From contig NKYR01000092.1 in the NCBI GenBank assembly GCA_003184365.1, positions 1 through 64,000 on the forward strand: a stretch of 64,000 bases of DNA, in the 5' to 3' direction. The position numbers were made by a program, and so were the translations under genes. The stretch comes from Evernia prunastri. Its lineage: Eukaryota; Ascomycota; Lecanoromycetes; Lecanorales; Parmeliaceae. Each line of letters begins with the position of its first letter. Within the stretch, counting starts at the first letter, position 1. The notes under the pieces are model-generated. The model saw only the letters and a list, made by a program, of their open reading frames with translations, ran no database searches and was not told the origin of the DNA. This document shows, piece by piece, positions 10,402-21,970 of the stretch.

Positions 10402-13024
10402 ATGCTGCGCTGGTTGTTGGCAATATGCCTACTCTCAGCGGTTCACACACGCGTGATTCTTGGCCCTCGAGAGCTTGAGTTGGGCTGGCCGTTTGGCAAC
10501 CCAAATACTACAAAGTCGAACAGTTCACCCGCGCAGTTTGCCCCGATGCTCAATGCTGTAAGCTTACTCACTGCCAAAGGGCACTCCAATGACTGACATT
10601 CAGGTTCGAAGCTCCCAGATCAGTGTATGCTTTGGGATAGCAGTTGCTCCGGTAATAAAACGGAAGCGCTAGACGAGTTCTTCAATAATAGCGGGACAAT
10701 GAATGCTTTGGTGTACAACGCTTGGGAGTACTACGCCGTGCACCGAAAGCAGAGCGGGATACCACCTGAAAATAATTCAAAGATAGTTAGCTGGATGAGG
10801 GATCCAGATTGTCGCAACAGCTTTCTTGAGTGGCATACTGAACATCCAGACCAACCAATCTGGACTTACACGGACCGGGTAGCAAACGAGAATGTTATTC
10901 AAACCATGGATTGGAGCTCCATAGCTACCACCTCCGGCAGCGTTGGATGTTGTGATGCATGCGAACTCGTAGGCAGTGATGTTGATGTCTATTATTGGCC
11001 TGTATCAGGGGCCAATACCGATTGCCTTGCTTCAGTTGGAACAACAGCCGCCAGTGATATTGACCAGAATCTAATAATCACTGACGCTAGGGGTGTTGGC
11101 GGCGGATGGTGGAACGCGCAACCAAATCCTTATCAGTTCACATCACCTCGGTCACCGTCAAATCAAGCTCTACCATATACTCTGAACGCACGAGGCCATG
11201 CCCTTCTTTCTGCACCAGATAATAGCTCTGAATCCAGGACTACTGCAGTGCAAAATGGCTTTACGTTGTGGGTACGAACCTGTAGCATTCAAAGTAGTCG
11301 TTAATGTCTTTTGCAGTACTTCTCCCTCCATTTATGTTGGATTCAGTACTCTATACGCTGTCGACAGATGCGGGCCGATCGGCACTTACATCCCATACAC
11401 CATGCTTGCGTTTGCACCAGGAGAGCTATCAACCATTGAACTGCCAGCTTGGGACCGCGCGAGTATCCCTTTGGAGGCAACGAAGTCTTTCAATTTTGCA
11501 GACTTGCCATGTCCTCCTCCAGATGTAATGGTAAGCTGGTGAATGAAATTGGCCGACCTCGGAAAAGCCACCTTCAGCTCTAATCATCGACAGATTGCCG
11601 ATCAATACAAGCCAGCGCCCGGCACTCCATACCGCCCTGTTATTTCACCTCCGCAGCAGATATACAGTCTTCAACCTGGATGGTCAAATTGCGTAATTAC
11701 CCATGCTTTCGCAGGCATTGACCCGCCAAGGGCTTTGGCGCCAGCCGCCGCCCTTGTTCCAAACCTAACTCCACCATCGCCTCAAAATCATGCGGCAGCA
11801 ACAACGTCTACATCCCCTCTCAAGCCAGTGTCTGGAGCTGCCGAAAGTAGAGATACAAGGCCTACGCGAGATCCGTCGCCCGCACCTGCGCATAATATCC
11901 AAATAGCCGGGGCAAGAAGTACCCCAGGTCCCTTTTCCTCTTCGACTGCGAAAGCCGACCCTAACGCACCCAGGACGTCTTTGGACCCGCAAAATAGACA
12001 AGGAGTAAATACTTTTTCCCCACACAAGGAGTCGCACGCCTACATCTCTCCAGAAGTTGAATCCCAAACTCAGACCAGCGCTAAGAAAGCTAGGGACTCG
12101 AGCGTCGAGGATCCCTCCAAAGATGGAAGCTTCATGTCATTTGCCAATACCGAGGCCCTCAAAAAGTTGTTCCATAACTTTCACGCTTCAACGACCTCCT
12201 CTGATCAGAGGTCAGAATCTAGCTTGACTCGGAACACAATCGTGTCGGATTCGCTGCCGACACAAGAGGATAAACATGAAGAAGGTGCTTCAAGGTCATT
12301 GACAGCAACGATCCGAAGTTCGTCTTCTGATGATGAGCCTGGTCAAACTCTTATTTTGCCAGATCTAAAAACATCACCTAGCTACGTCAGCTTAACACAG
12401 GAGAGCAAATACCCGCCAGGCGAAACCACCGCAGAACCAGGTTCACTGCGACCTGGAATCCAAATGAACAGTGACATTTCAACAATGGGACCGAACCTCA
12501 TTCCCCAGACGGAATTCAATACGTTTACATCTACATTTTCGATAGCGTTCAAGGGAGATTCCGGATCGAAAGCGGATCCTTCAGCTTTTTCGCCAGCGTC
12601 GACTGGCATAAATTCAGCGAGCTCGATAACCGGTGGGAACTTGCACGAAGCATTTACTCTTGCTGTTGCCTCAGCGTCCAAACATTCTCCTAACGTGAGC
12701 GCGGATCCTCTGTACCAGCTGTCTGTCCCTAGCTCAGACCTGCTTTCTATGCCTGCGGGTGCAAACACTTCGGTAGATTGGCAAAGTAAGCCGTCAGACG
12801 GCATCAAAGCGGTTTTCGGAAATCAGACAGCACCTGCTTTCGGAACCGGTAGTTCGCCGACTGCGGGAAGGCGAGCAGGACCTTCTTCCTCGACGTCGAA
12901 TAATTCGCGGGAAAATACTACTGTGCTGCCGTACAAGAGTGGAGATGAGAGGAATCCTACATTTTGTCTTATGGGTCTATTTGCCTCGCTTCTGTCTTTC
13001 TCTCTTATGTTGTCTAATGATTAG
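10402..13024 (+). CDS. Large secreted, probably GPI-anchored Ser/Thr-rich protein
   Basis: Exons 10402-10557, 10612-11264, 11317-11530, 11594-13024; 817 residues. It begins with a signal peptide (MLRWLLAICLLSAVHTR) and ends in a hydrophobic tail (CLMGLFASLLSFSLMLSND) preceded by small residues, the usual GPI-anchor layout, so a cell-wall or plasma-membrane surface location is inferred. Residues 50-400 form a Cys-containing ectodomain with CCDACEL, VYYWPVSG, SPSIYVGFSTLYAVDRCGP and a PRALAPAAALVP boundary, resembling a lineage-expanded uncharacterised fungal ectodomain family. Residues ~400-790 are Ser/Thr/Pro-rich, presumably an O-glycosylated stalk. Intron 2 needs a weak donor (GTTGTG) but yields the family junction GFT-TSPSIY. 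No enzymatic motif was seen; function unknown. Confidence 0.85.
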
Positions 13025-15521
13025 CAAGATGGACTGGGTTGGTAAAGCAGCGCTTCGAGTCCGCCGGCCCCGCCCAGACTCGAGGTAAAAACGAGGGTGA
13101 AGGCAAGTTCAAGGAAACAAGGTAGGTGAACGATGAACTGATCAAACCCTCTCTCAGCTGAAGTGTAACGAGAACACATATCTGAAACAGGTTTGAAACT
13201 TCAGCCGCCACAGCCATGCAGCCTGGTCCTTTGCAGCCTCTCAAGAATTTTGCGAGACGCCGCAGCTGCCTGGAAAGATAAAAATAAAAATAAAAAAGGG
13301 GTCATTTCTTTCTTTCTATAGGAACACGATATATCTTCTGCTCGACGGTCTCGCAACCCTGTTAGGATATAATTCAGTATTAGTCGCCAGACATCCTACG
13401 AAAAACAACCATCTGGTTTTCATATTTTATCCAGAGATTATACTAACCTTCACCTGAGGGTTTCGTCGTGAACCCATTAAGGGCAATAATAATCCAATCC
13501 CAATCCCGAGCATCTGCAACTGGTAGCGATGGGAATAGCATTGTGGGAATTGTGAAGGCGACTAACAAGCTCTCAAGTCAAGCTCGTGGAAGAGCTGCGA
13601 TTCTTATCCGAGAAAGAGGGGTACCTGTGATAGTACACTGCTCCCATGAGTATACCGGTTCCCAAACCACGATATTCAACCAAATCGTTATTTGATGGAC
13701 ATATAATTTGCTCGAGTAGACATAAAATATGGGTTGATACATGTAGCCGAGTCAGATAGACTGGCAAGTACCATGATAGGGCCACAAACCTCACAATTCA
13801 ATTGAGGCAATGGATATTTCGGCATTTGTGCCTCTCCCTACTAGGCGGAATTGGGACATTACCGCGGGAAAGAACCTGAACCGTGGAGGTACTTGAAGCA
13901 TGTTGACCGCGGCGTGAGTCCTTAACACTCCCAGTATTCGGGGTATATCTGATATCAGGGAACACGGAACAAGCAACGGAGTCTGATATCGAAGCTTTCC
14001 ACTGGGCTCTTAGCCAGCACTTCAAGCTCGTAAACAACAAGAAGTGCTGATCGGCCACCCTAATTGTATCCATCTCAGCGACATGAGCTTTGACGCTCAT
14101 CACGTTACTGTTCCTCTTTTCTGACCATGATTTTTTGGAGGTCAACGGGGACGGGGCGGCTCTTGACGCGGGCTTCGAATACTTCAAGAACGCAAAAGGT
14201 CATGTGGACGCGTCCGAACAACAAGCTCGACCAAGGCTTCACTGTCAACCCCCTGCAGCAAGCAAAACGCACAAGGCTGCTGTCTCTCAAGCGGAGAGCT
14301 CTCCAGCCAAGTTCAGTGTCTCCACACGAGCTTGCGATGTCCACCACAGCAGGCGTGCCGTACAGTCCGTCGTCGAGCAAAGAGGCCAGCGGGTGTCGAG
14401 GCTCTGCTCAGACCAATAAGGAAGCCAAAGGCGACGGAGACTCAATTCAGCGACGGCAATCAGACTACTGCGGCCCCTTCCAAAACTGAGGGCCATGATA
14501 AGTCACAACTCACCTTTCTGCAACTAATTGTAACCCTCACTGTTGAGTATACAGCAAGCGAAGTGGAGTATTCTATTTGGCAGGAGGACGAAGAGGAAGT
14601 TGCTTCACGCTTCTTGCGTGGATGGATTTCAGTATACTGCTTTCCGCGACAACAAATAGCTTTCTGTGGTCTCCAGTACCGAAGTCTTGCTACACATACA
14701 ATCTAGAAACCCTCATGACCATATTGTTGGTGGAAATTATCGATGAGGATGGACACCCCATCACTGTTCGAGGTTTCTCATCAAGGCTCCTGATGGTCCG
14801 CCCTCAATTTTGGGACTACTTGTCTCAGACCGTCCGACTGAACCGTCCACCTGGACGATCTCATAATATCGAGGACGTTCCATTGAACGGCCCGATTTGA
14901 AAACCGGGCGGTCCGAACGATCTAAATTAACAGGCTTGGTGTGCGAAGTGAAGCGTGTTATAATGTCGAGATGTTTAGATCTAACAATGAAACCTTTGAG
15001 GCATTGCGGCCGTTGCTAAAATGACTTGAATAACACGTGGTTTGTACTACGTATTGCCAAACGCGTCGAGATGCTGAAACTGATCTGGATACTGATGATA
15101 CTGATGCTTATGATAAATATAGAGGTAGTAGACTTATGGGAGAGCGAGGTGGGACGATGTACCGAATGCCAGACAATAGAGTATGGCTCGATTTGAGGAT
15201 TTTCAGGCAGAAAAAGCGCGTTGTACTGCGTATTTTTAGAGTGTCATTGACCCCGAGGCATATAGACGTAGGAACGGCTCGTTATTGACATGGGTAGATA
15301 CCTCATAGTGAGCTGATTACAGTATTGTAGGCTTCAGGGTCGTAGAATGTGGTCTTGATGCGCTGTTTTCAACAATCTGGAGTACGCGTGGTGTGGATTT
15401 CTTATAGAGAGAGACGATATTCTGTATATATTTCTATAAGCCGAATTAAGTAATCACTAAGCGAGAACGACGTGACTCATCTTCTTTTTCCCTAGTAGCT
15501 GTATAATCTCCAGAAATTGAA
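13025..15521. other. 2.5-kb stretch without a supported gene
   Basis: Several open frames of 60-129 codons overlap on both strands (for example 13798-14187 minus, 14127-14489 plus, 14577-14900 plus), but none shows a family motif, a consistent intron model or a start I can defend. Base composition at 14.1-14.9 kb is more coding-like than the flanks, so a decayed or orphan gene is possible. CTGATACTGATGATACTGATG at about 15083-15104 is a short trinucleotide-like repeat. Confidence 0.5.
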
Positions 15522-17003
15522 TTACCCGCCTACAGAGCGCCAAGAGGACAACGACTTGGCAAAACTGAAGGGCAGCATCTCATCGCCTTGGCTCCTTTTT
15601 GCCAACAGAACAGGATACTGAAAAACAGGCGTGCTCCAGACCAAGAACACTGCCACCCAAACCCTGCCAACCCATCTTTTCCAGCCAGCCTCTTCTTCTT
15701 CGTTCCCTTGTTCTAGTTGTCTACCTCTTACCCCTATAATCTTCCGTACCCTTTCTCGACTGAAAAGCGCTTGAACGGCGTCCTCAATCACAATGCCCAC
15801 GAATTGCGTGCAGAAGAAGTGCATGGCACCGCCTCGGGCTTCGACTGCCCCACCAACATCGTGGCCCACGTGCATACATCCTGAGATCACAAACGCGAGA
15901 AATAGCTTCGTATAACGTGTTATCACGCCATTAGGCGGTAAGCAGAGCACACTGCAAGTGAGGGCGCCGGAGAGACCTTCGAGGGTGGTACGGAAATGTT
16001 GGTGCCAGAGCGATCTTGTCCATCATTAATGGAGTCAGCTATCTGTTTAATGAACTCGCAGTCGAGCGACGGAAATGAACAGATTCATTGAAGGGAAAGA
16101 GCTCACTCACCCCCAGAACCTCCTTAATGTCCACGCACAGCTTAAATTCCCAAATCCGGGAGGCCACGCCTGTGGCCTACTCCATCCCAACCCTACAGCA
16201 AGAACAGCCCAGCAGTTGGCATAAAAGCAAATGAACGCATAGTTGATCACCCAGTTCGCAAGCGTGTTGATCACCCGCACAGCCATCTCCTTAACGGTCA
16301 AATGCGACAGTCTTGTGAAGAAGGGAATGGTGTGTAAGGCGAAAATTGTCGGATCCACAGACTGGGTTGTTCCAAAATCCAGGACAAGGAACCCAAGAAG
16401 GACAGTCAGAGAACGGCGGGCGACAAATCGGAAGCGCGAAGGGGGACGCGTGGAGCGCTTGGATGAAAAAAAGGGGGTGTTTTTGGTCTGCCAAGGGGTG
16501 TTCACACCGCGGGTGCCGAAGAGAAGCGCAATCGCAAACGCGAACTTGGTTTGTGGGACGGTGGTGATGGTAGTCTTGTTGTCTCCACGTATAAGGACAC
16601 CATGACCATCATCTTTCTGATATTCTTTTTCAAGCTGGCTGTCCGCTTCCAACGTTACACCATCGTTGTCTCTTCCTGATCTCTCCATCTTCACAGGAGC
16701 GTTCTGTGTATAAACCCGCGGACCACGATCTTCCCAATTCCACTTACTCACCAAGAGTCTCTCGGTATATACCGCCAGAAATTGCGTTGAGACGAAGCCC
16801 CATATAGACTTCCAAGTCCGGTTCTCCATATAGATATGGCATGTTGAGAGATAATCCCATGTTATCAGAAAAAGGAGGAATGCGGCTACAAAGCGGTATC
16901 TCGAAGCTGGTGGGGTGAAAGCAGCGGCGACTGTGAGCATACGCTGGAGTACGGCGTAAGTGAGTGGATGGATGAGCGTCGTGAGGCCATCTTTGCGAGA
17001 CAT
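15522..17003 (-). CDS. Wax-synthase-like membrane-bound O-acyltransferase
   Basis: The model is complement(15522-16014, 16111-17003); 461 residues; one 96-nt intron in phase 2. It is a polytopic ER membrane acyltransferase of the wax-synthase-like (MBOAT-related) family that transfers acetyl or longer acyl groups to hydroxyls; fungal members often acylate terpenoid or polyketide products. Diagnostic features are FGTRGVNTPWQTKNTP in mid-protein, the SCAWTLRRFWG then LWHQHFRTT block across the intron, and LAFVISGCMHVGHDV carrying the likely catalytic His. Seven or more hydrophobic segments are visible. A charged loop of ~40 residues (KMERSGRDNDGVTLEAD) precedes the core. It lies at the left edge of the candidate metabolite cluster, next to a rhodopsin-like gene on the same strand. 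The acceptor substrate is unknown. Confidence 0.9.
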
Positions 17004-17530
17004 GGAATTGATGGCGTTGTGGGCTGAACTCGGGCTTAACCTTAGGTTACGCGCATCTCCACAGGAGCGCGCCTTGTTAAAGAATGGAACGACAGAAAAA
17101 TGACACGAGCACCTTGGTTGGGAGCAAACGAATTATACCTTCGCTACTCGGAATACAGCTTCCAAGGCTTTAGCATCCAAAAGACATCTTTGGTCCCTCT
17201 CCTGATGCTGTTCTCGGCTAATACTTCTGTTTTGCGCTAAAACAGTTCCTAAAATCTGTCATATCGTATGTTGTACAGTGTGCAATTCGCACGCGTGGAT
17301 AGCGGCTCAGCCGCAAGTGCTCCTTACCTAGCCTATCAAATACTACCACGGCGCACAACGACCTAAATAGTCTACTGCGGAGTGACCCGACCGGAATAGA
17401 ATTACTGATGACCATTCTAATTGTACAATGCGCTGCCAACCTGGCCCCCAGCCTTTGACCAATGCGAAGTGTATTCAGCCCAGTCTGTTGCCGAATCATA
17501 CACCTGAGGAGAGACTGGGAACCTCTCGCA
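17004..17530. other. Intergenic upstream of the acyltransferase
   Basis: About 530 bp between the acyltransferase start and the 3' end of the rhodopsin-like gene on the same strand; it must contain the acyltransferase promoter. No distinctive element was seen. Confidence 0.6.
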
Positions 17531-18845
17531 TTATCTCGAATCATTCACATCAATATCATGATTCACGTGGATTGCATCCAGAGAAATGCCCTCCCCTTGC
17601 GCGCCCAACCATGCTGCGTGAGGACTGTGATTTGTCCTCCCAGCAGAAGAGACAGCACTGGCTTCTCCCAAGTCCTCCAATACACTGAAATGCTTCGGAT
17701 TCTTACCCTTGCCGAGTTTGCTGATCGGTCCGTACGCTTTACTCTTCTTGACATAGCTACCAAACGAGCGGGCCCAATGCAGAAATTGACCGACGAATAG
17801 GATACGAAGAGATGGAAGACAGGCTGCCAGTATATAGATTCCAGACTCTATGATTGACCAGCTGACCCAGTTGACCGCGTTCCCTGGTTACTGTCAGTGG
17901 CGTCTCCGTAGCATTTTGGGCACGATTAGAGATACAGCTTTCGTCTTCAAAGCCATTCTTCCTGAAAAAGACACTCATTCTTATACACGCCGTGACAGTT
18001 CCGCTAGGTAGCCATTAATAGAAATACAATATGACTGGATATTACACTCACACGCTGCCAGTCAGAAAGACCGCCGTCAAGCCAGCCTTTTGCGCGGTCG
18101 ATGTCTGCAGTTTCCAAACCATGGGGAGAGGAAGGACAAGCATGGCAACATCTGAAAGGACGTTTGGTATTGTGCTATATCGGAAGTACGCCACCTGATT
18201 GATACAGGTGCCTCCTTCGATGGTCTTATCCCACGCGTAGGCGATGGGTTTGCATTGGAACGTAATGACGAAGACGGACGCAAAGCACAAGCCGCTGACG
18301 ACGAACATGAGAAAGTAAACGATTCGTTTGAAGACGATGGTGGGGAATATTCTGAGCAAGAAAAATAGGATTGACATCTTCGCAAATGTTATCGAGAAGC
18401 TATACAGCCACAGGAACCCGATCAGAGCCTGGAAAAAACGGACCATGAGTGCACATTGCCACCATCTTGGTCAGTGATATCTTACCTTAAAGCCCACGAC
18501 GCCCAAGGCCGGGGCCGTGGCTGGGATGTGCCGCCCTATGAACCCAACGTGTATCGCTGTAGGCCTTGTCAGCTTTCGATTCCAGCAGGAGTTTTTCCGG
18601 GTCAACTTGCCGACCAAGCCCAAGACGCAAATGCCGATACAACACGTGACCGCAGGCACCACGAGAATGTCATCGACACCAATGGCAGATTTGCTGAGAC
18701 TCCGGGCGTAGAAGCGTAGTGCGATGACCGCGATCACGATGAATATGAAGGCGTAGGACACGTTTCGCAAAGTGTCGCCCGCATACTGGCGGATGTAAGC
18801 GGGTGGGAAGGCCGAGGGGGGCAGTGGTAACGGCGGCGGAGGCAT
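17531..18845 (-). CDS. Rhodopsin-like 7TM integral membrane protein (PTH11-related)
   Basis: The model is complement(17531-17883, 17936-18003, 18052-18428, 18486-18845); 385 residues. It is a seven-TM protein with the fungal rhodopsin-like domain (related to PTH11-type receptors, no CFEM domain). Markers are RFYARSLSKSAIGVDDILVV after TM1, TFAKMSILFFLLRIFP, the extracellular Cys in FQCKPIAYAWD and CINQVAYFRYS, LVLPLPMVWKLQTSTAQK, and SWSIIESGIYILAACLPSLR near TM7. The 68-nt third exon restores the family junction at ESWNAVNWVSW; reading through without it gives a truncated tail. The C-terminal ~80 residues are cytosolic and low-complexity. Genes of this type are often found within or beside secondary-metabolite clusters, but their ligands are mostly unknown. 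Confidence 0.88.
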
Positions 18846-19244
18846 AGCGACATCAAATTATGGACGGAAGGATGAGAATTTTGTGGTGGGGAGGTGGGCC
18901 ATTTCATGCTATCTGCGCTGGCGATGGGTTTGGCAATGAGGGTTGTGGACACCTACTTGTTACAACAATGTGGGGGTGGCACAGCCTTGTTGAAGATTGT
19001 AGTCGCATTCTCCTTTGTTTGGGAATGAATGAGCTGAGCATGTCATACCGCGGTGGAGATGAGATTTTCTGGTTGTTACAGTAAATTCTGCACATCGAAC
19101 GGTAAATACGAATAGTGAAATGTTGTATCGAAGGATAGCTAGACTGTAATATGCAGCTGATGCATGTCAGACGGACATTTGATGCGCAGATGTTCTCACT
19201 GTTGATTGAGAGATTACGAAGCGCTTGAAAGATTAATTCTCGTT

Positions 19245-19421
19245 GTTCCACGACAACCAAAGATTTTGAAGAAAAATAATTGGTATATACCTTGTAATTT
19301 GAAAGATTTCCTATAAATGTTACATCAGATTCTATGTTTTAAGTTCAGACATCTTTGAGATATCGTGCTTTTCATAAAAGCACAATTTTTGGTGTGTCCG
19401 GAGACTAAAGTCACCAGCGAG
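19245..19421 (+). repeat. Dispersed repeat, copy B
   Basis: Second copy of the element at 8740-8915. The best-conserved part is 19386-19421 (GTGTCCGGAGACTAAAGTCA and flanks) together with GAGATATCGTG and ATAAAAGCAC upstream of it. On the minus strand this copy is open across GDFSLRTH and ends at a stop after MSELKT. Confidence 0.75.
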
Positions 19422-19571
19422 ATTGAATGAGGCACCTTTTGCGATAGGCTGTTCTGAGGTAGCGGGTTGCACAGGTGGCGTGCTTTGGGAGGGTGTGAAA
19501 AAGCGCTTCATGCAGTGTAACATTGGTGTGATAAGGATTCAGAAGGATTGGAGAGTCTTCTAGGCGCACCA

Positions 19572-19634
19572 CTACAATATTGTAGAGTGGATACTTGCAC
19601 ACACTCCCTGAGTGTAATCTTTTTGATACATGTG
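19572..19634. promoter_or_regulatory. Candidate cluster motif pair upstream of OMT-A
   Basis: A perfect 14-bp palindrome (CTACAATATTGTAG, 19572-19585) is followed 28 bp later by GTAATCTTTTTGATACATG (19614-19632), 410-475 bp upstream of the OMT-A start. A 13/14 version of the first (25152-25165) and a close version of the second (25410-25428) lie upstream of the synthetase. A role as regulator binding sites is inference. Confidence 0.35.
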
Positions 19635-20045
19635 CACCCACCCCTCACATTGATCGATTAGTACAATGTTGATTGGCCTCATGTCGAGAGGCTTAATTCC
19701 TTTTGCTTTTCGGTCACAAGTACCGAGAACATATCAGAAGGTACTGTACTCTTAGCGCTCTAGAATCGGCAATAATAGGATGTTAGTATCACCCTTACTG
19801 CGTGCATTGCAGCTCCGTTGGGGGGCTGTTTATGCAAGGCGCCTCATGCACGGAATGGCATGGAAGATACCCGCCATCAGGCTGAGCCAGGATCAGAAGC
19901 CTTCATGGGATCATGTGGCATTCTAGTAATTGCTACCGTACCTGCGCAGACTAGGAGGTTACAGGACGCCTATGCTACTAATACTACTGATGCCTATGTC
20001 AATACTGGGCCATTGAATTGAAAGACCAAGCATTTCAACCTCAAT

Positions 20046-21399
20046 ATGGCATCTCACGACTTGATTCAAGACATTGATCGCGCAACGAATATCATAGAGC
20101 AAGACCAGGACCAGATTTCCTCGAAAGAAGAACGAGCAAAATTACTCGCGTCAGCCCAACGGCTTGTGTCGTCGCTCAAATCGACCGAAGATGAAGCTTG
20201 GAGGATCATCATGGGTGTGAGTTGGCCACAATTTGGTTGTGTCAATCAAACTGAATCTTGGGCGTCATGCATCATAGCCTACCACGCAAGCCGCCCTCAT
20301 GGCAGTAATCCGTCTAGAGGTCTTTGAGATCTTCGACGAGCAAAAGATGAGTGCGACTGAACTTGCAGCTAAGACCGGGGCAGATCGCTTGTTAGTCGGT
20401 AAAGCAGGGATCGCTCGCAACGTGAGGAGATACACTGCCTAATATTCTGGTATAGTCCGCCTGATGAGAGCGCTTTTGGTCAACAACATCTTCGAAGAGG
20501 TCGGCGAGGAGGAATATGCTCAGAATGCCCTCTCCAGATTCTTCGCTGATAAAGTCTTTCAGACATTCTTACTTGGAATGTGAGGGCTACCGGACCTCAA
20601 TGGACCTCAATCAAGAGGGCACTGCTGATGAGAGGGTAGTGCCGTGAATGACAGTCGCATGCCGAAGCTTGCGGACTTTCTAGAGAGCATCAGATTCCAA
20701 AATCCTTTAGAGCCCGACCACGGTCTTCTCCAATATGCCAACAATACCACATTGAGCACCATGGAATGGCTCAAGGCTAATCCAAAAGAGCTGGAGCTGA
20801 TCAGCAATACAATGGTCGCGCAGACCATGAACTGGCGGAGCAGCAACCGCTCCGCCCTTTCCTCCCTATTTCCACCCAATTATAGATCGGACATCCTGGT
20901 AGTGGACGTGGGTGGCGGGCGAGGGGATGCCCTCGAGGACCTCCGCGCGCACCGACCAGACCTGGAAGGGAGCATGATCTTTCAGGACCAGCCCGAAGTA
21001 TTTGCGGGGCGAGAAGACATTCCTGGCGTCAAGGCCGTGGCTCATGACTTCTTCACTCCGCAACCCGTCAAAGGTGCCAACGTCTACCTCTTCCGCCACG
21101 TCCTTCACGACTGGCCTGATGAAGCCAATCGGCAAATCCTACTCAATATAGTCCCAGCTCTTGCCCCTGAGTCGCGCATTGTAATCCAGGAGCAGGTGGT
21201 GCCGACACGGGGAGCCTCATTGCTTAATGTAGGTGTCGACATTTCGATGATGCTTTTCTCCGGTATGGAACGTTCGGAGAAGCAATGGGGTGCACTCCTG
21301 GACAGTGCTGGATTACAGATTGTGAAAATCACTCCCCCAAATCCACCTAGAAAAGAGATTGCCTTTGATAGCATGATCGAGGCGGTACTAAAGAAATAG
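20046..21399 (+). CDS. O-methyltransferase A (SAM-dependent, COMT-like)
   Basis: Exons 20046-20216, 20278-20398, 20456-20579, 20640-21399; 391 residues. It is a class I SAM-dependent O-methyltransferase of the plant-COMT/fungal OMT family acting on phenolic or enolic hydroxyls. An N-terminal winged-helix dimerisation region (RLEVFEIFDEQKMSATELA) precedes the SAM site VDVGGGRGDALEDL, the acidic loop FQDQPEV, VAHDFFTPQPVKGANVY, and the catalytic-His segment RHVLHDWPDEANRQ. Although exon 3 appears to end in a TGA (GGA ATG TGA), a GTGAGG..TAG intron at that point restores the family reading, so the gene is intact. Its intron positions and phases (0, 1, 2) match OMT-B at 28.4 kb, and exon 1 is 171 nt in both. 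It lies tail-to-tail with the synthetase. Confidence 0.9.
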
Positions 21400-21970
21400 G
21401 TGTCGGGCAAGGCTGGTTAAGCGATGTCCAGGTGCGGGGAAGAGCTGTGTTGTATCATGTGGTATGAATGGGCTAAGGGGGTATCTGGGTGGAATCTGAG
21501 TAGAATCATCATAGTGTGCGAAGTGCCAAGCCACTAGTATAAGTAGTAGGGCTGTCTGCCACTACCTATTTTCAACACTCCCCCTCGAACAGACTCTACT
21601 CTCATTAGAGTAATAGTGATGACAATAACATCGGAGTCGTTGAAGATATAACTTGGAGGTAATGATAGTGTAGACGATCTTCCGAAGCCGTCAATGAAGA
21701 TATATGGTCAAGTGGTGGCCGAGAAAGAAACTTCTGGTAAGAAGTACCTATGTTGAACTCCGACTAATTGGAAAATAAGGTGCATGCAGAATAATGGTAT
21801 ATGACTCTTATCGATAAGTCTGAGAAGGTGCTAAGTACAGTGACTCCCCTGGTTATCCGACGATACCTACACTAGGGCTGTGAGCCATTCAGCGGAGGCA
21901 AATTTCTATGACAGACAGTTGATAGTTGGCCTACAGCCCAAGCAGTGCCATTGAGACGCACACAAGCCAT
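21400..21970. other. Intergenic between convergent OMT-A and synthetase
   Basis: About 570 bp of shared 3' flank, AT-rich in its second half, with no open frame of note and no repeat. Confidence 0.6.

Larger units (their letters stand above)
18846..20045. other. Intergenic, divergent promoters of rhodopsin-like gene and OMT-A
   Basis: 1.2 kb between divergent genes. It contains dispersed repeat copy B (about 19245-19421), a perfect 14-bp palindrome CTACAATATTGTAG at 19572-19585 and GTAATCTTTTTGATACATG at 19614-19632. Near matches of both short motifs occur upstream of the A-T-TE synthetase. No gene is supported. Confidence 0.6.

Noticed and set aside
18543..18605. A possible extra 58-nt intron in exon 1 of the first rhodopsin-like gene
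   Set aside because: Removing it breaks the reading frame; the uninterrupted exon keeps phase with the next exon.
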